A DNA stretch of 59,870 bases from the NCBI GenBank assembly GCA_022487055.1, contig JAKVJJ010000008.1:1-59870 (forward strand). The letters run 5' to 3'. The notes under the pieces are model-generated. The model saw nothing but the letters and a program-made list of their open reading frames with translations, searched no databases and was not told the origin of the DNA. Position numbers and translations under genes: made by a program. Of this stretch, positions 59,824 to 59,870 are shown piece by piece (within the stretch, counting starts at the first letter, position 1; each line of letters opens with the position of its first letter). The DNA comes from Oscillospiraceae bacterium. GTDB lineage: Bacteria; Bacillota; Clostridia; Oscillospirales; Acutalibacteraceae.

Positions 59824-59870
59824 TTACTTGGTTTCTCTATGCAGGGTATGCTTTTTGCAGAACCTGCAGT
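59824..59870 (-). CDS. rpmG: 50S ribosomal protein L33, C-terminal fragment
   Basis: Only the last 15 codons are inside the window. They read CRFCKKHTLHRETK and a TAA stop, the zinc-ribbon end of L33 (CPxC replaced by CRFC, then KHTxHKExK). Its place upstream of secE is the usual order. Confidence 0.9.
   Translation of the reverse strand, partial: CRFCKKHTLHRETK

Overview
The window looks like a chromosomal segment of a low-GC Gram-positive anaerobe of the Clostridia, most likely Oscillospirales/Ruminococcaceae. The evidence is T-box leaders on ilvBN and thrS, an L10 leader, the rny-ymdB pair, a DUF2087 regulator, strong Shine-Dalgarno sites, several TTG/GTG starts, and a base composition that looks close to 50% GC by eye. 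The genus cannot be fixed from the sequence alone. No phage, insertion sequence, CRISPR array or defence island was seen.

Region 1 (1-2.7 kb): the 5' end of an ABC exporter gene, a GH42 beta-galactosidase with its own promoter and a palindrome next to the -10, and an initiator tRNA. Region 2 (2.7-24.3 kb): asnB, then a large beta-mannan oligosaccharide locus. One long leftward transcription unit encodes a sugar-binding lipoprotein, two ABC permeases, a GH130 mannooligosaccharide phosphorylase, a cellobiose/mannobiose 2-epimerase, a GH130 mannosyl-glucose phosphorylase, a SASA-type acetylesterase and a GH2 beta-mannosidase. Around it lie an AraC and a LacI regulator, a GH36 alpha-galactosidase, and a rightward operon of phosphohexomutase, mannose-6-phosphate isomerase and ROK glucokinase. 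Together they give a nearly closed route. Imported galactosylated and acetylated mannooligosaccharides are trimmed and phosphorolysed to mannose-1-phosphate and glucose, which enter glycolysis as fructose-6-P and glucose-6-P. No endo-mannanase and no ABC ATPase are present here. A shared AT-rich element built on TTAAGTAA recurs in the intergenic regions of this locus, including a perfect 22-bp dyad just downstream of the GH36 promoter.

Region 3 (24.4-35.7 kb): mixed small units: pyrE, a YczE-like membrane protein, a cytosolic NlpC/P60 peptidase, nucleoside hydrolase plus ribokinase, a DUF2087 regulator, an orphan LacI regulator, a methyltransferase, prmA with a GNAT, a TSUP transporter and a flippase-like membrane protein. 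Region 4 (35.7-43.1 kb): an ilvB-ilvN-GNAT-ilvA operon under an apparent Ile-type T-box, a small DUF4358-like lipoprotein, and thrS under a Thr-type T-box. Region 5 (43.1-51.1 kb): rny-ymdB behind a long structured leader, then fakA-like, recG and an MFS transporter. Region 6 (51.2-59.9 kb): sbcD-sbcC, a D-Ala-D-Ala carboxypeptidase, and the rpmG-secE-nusG-rplK-rplA-rplJ-rplL cluster with an L10 leader.

Most of the window is recognisable biology. The most interesting points are the probable mannan regulon operator, the compact phosphorolytic pathway, the structured leader in front of rny, and an acetyltransferase inside the branched-chain amino-acid operon.
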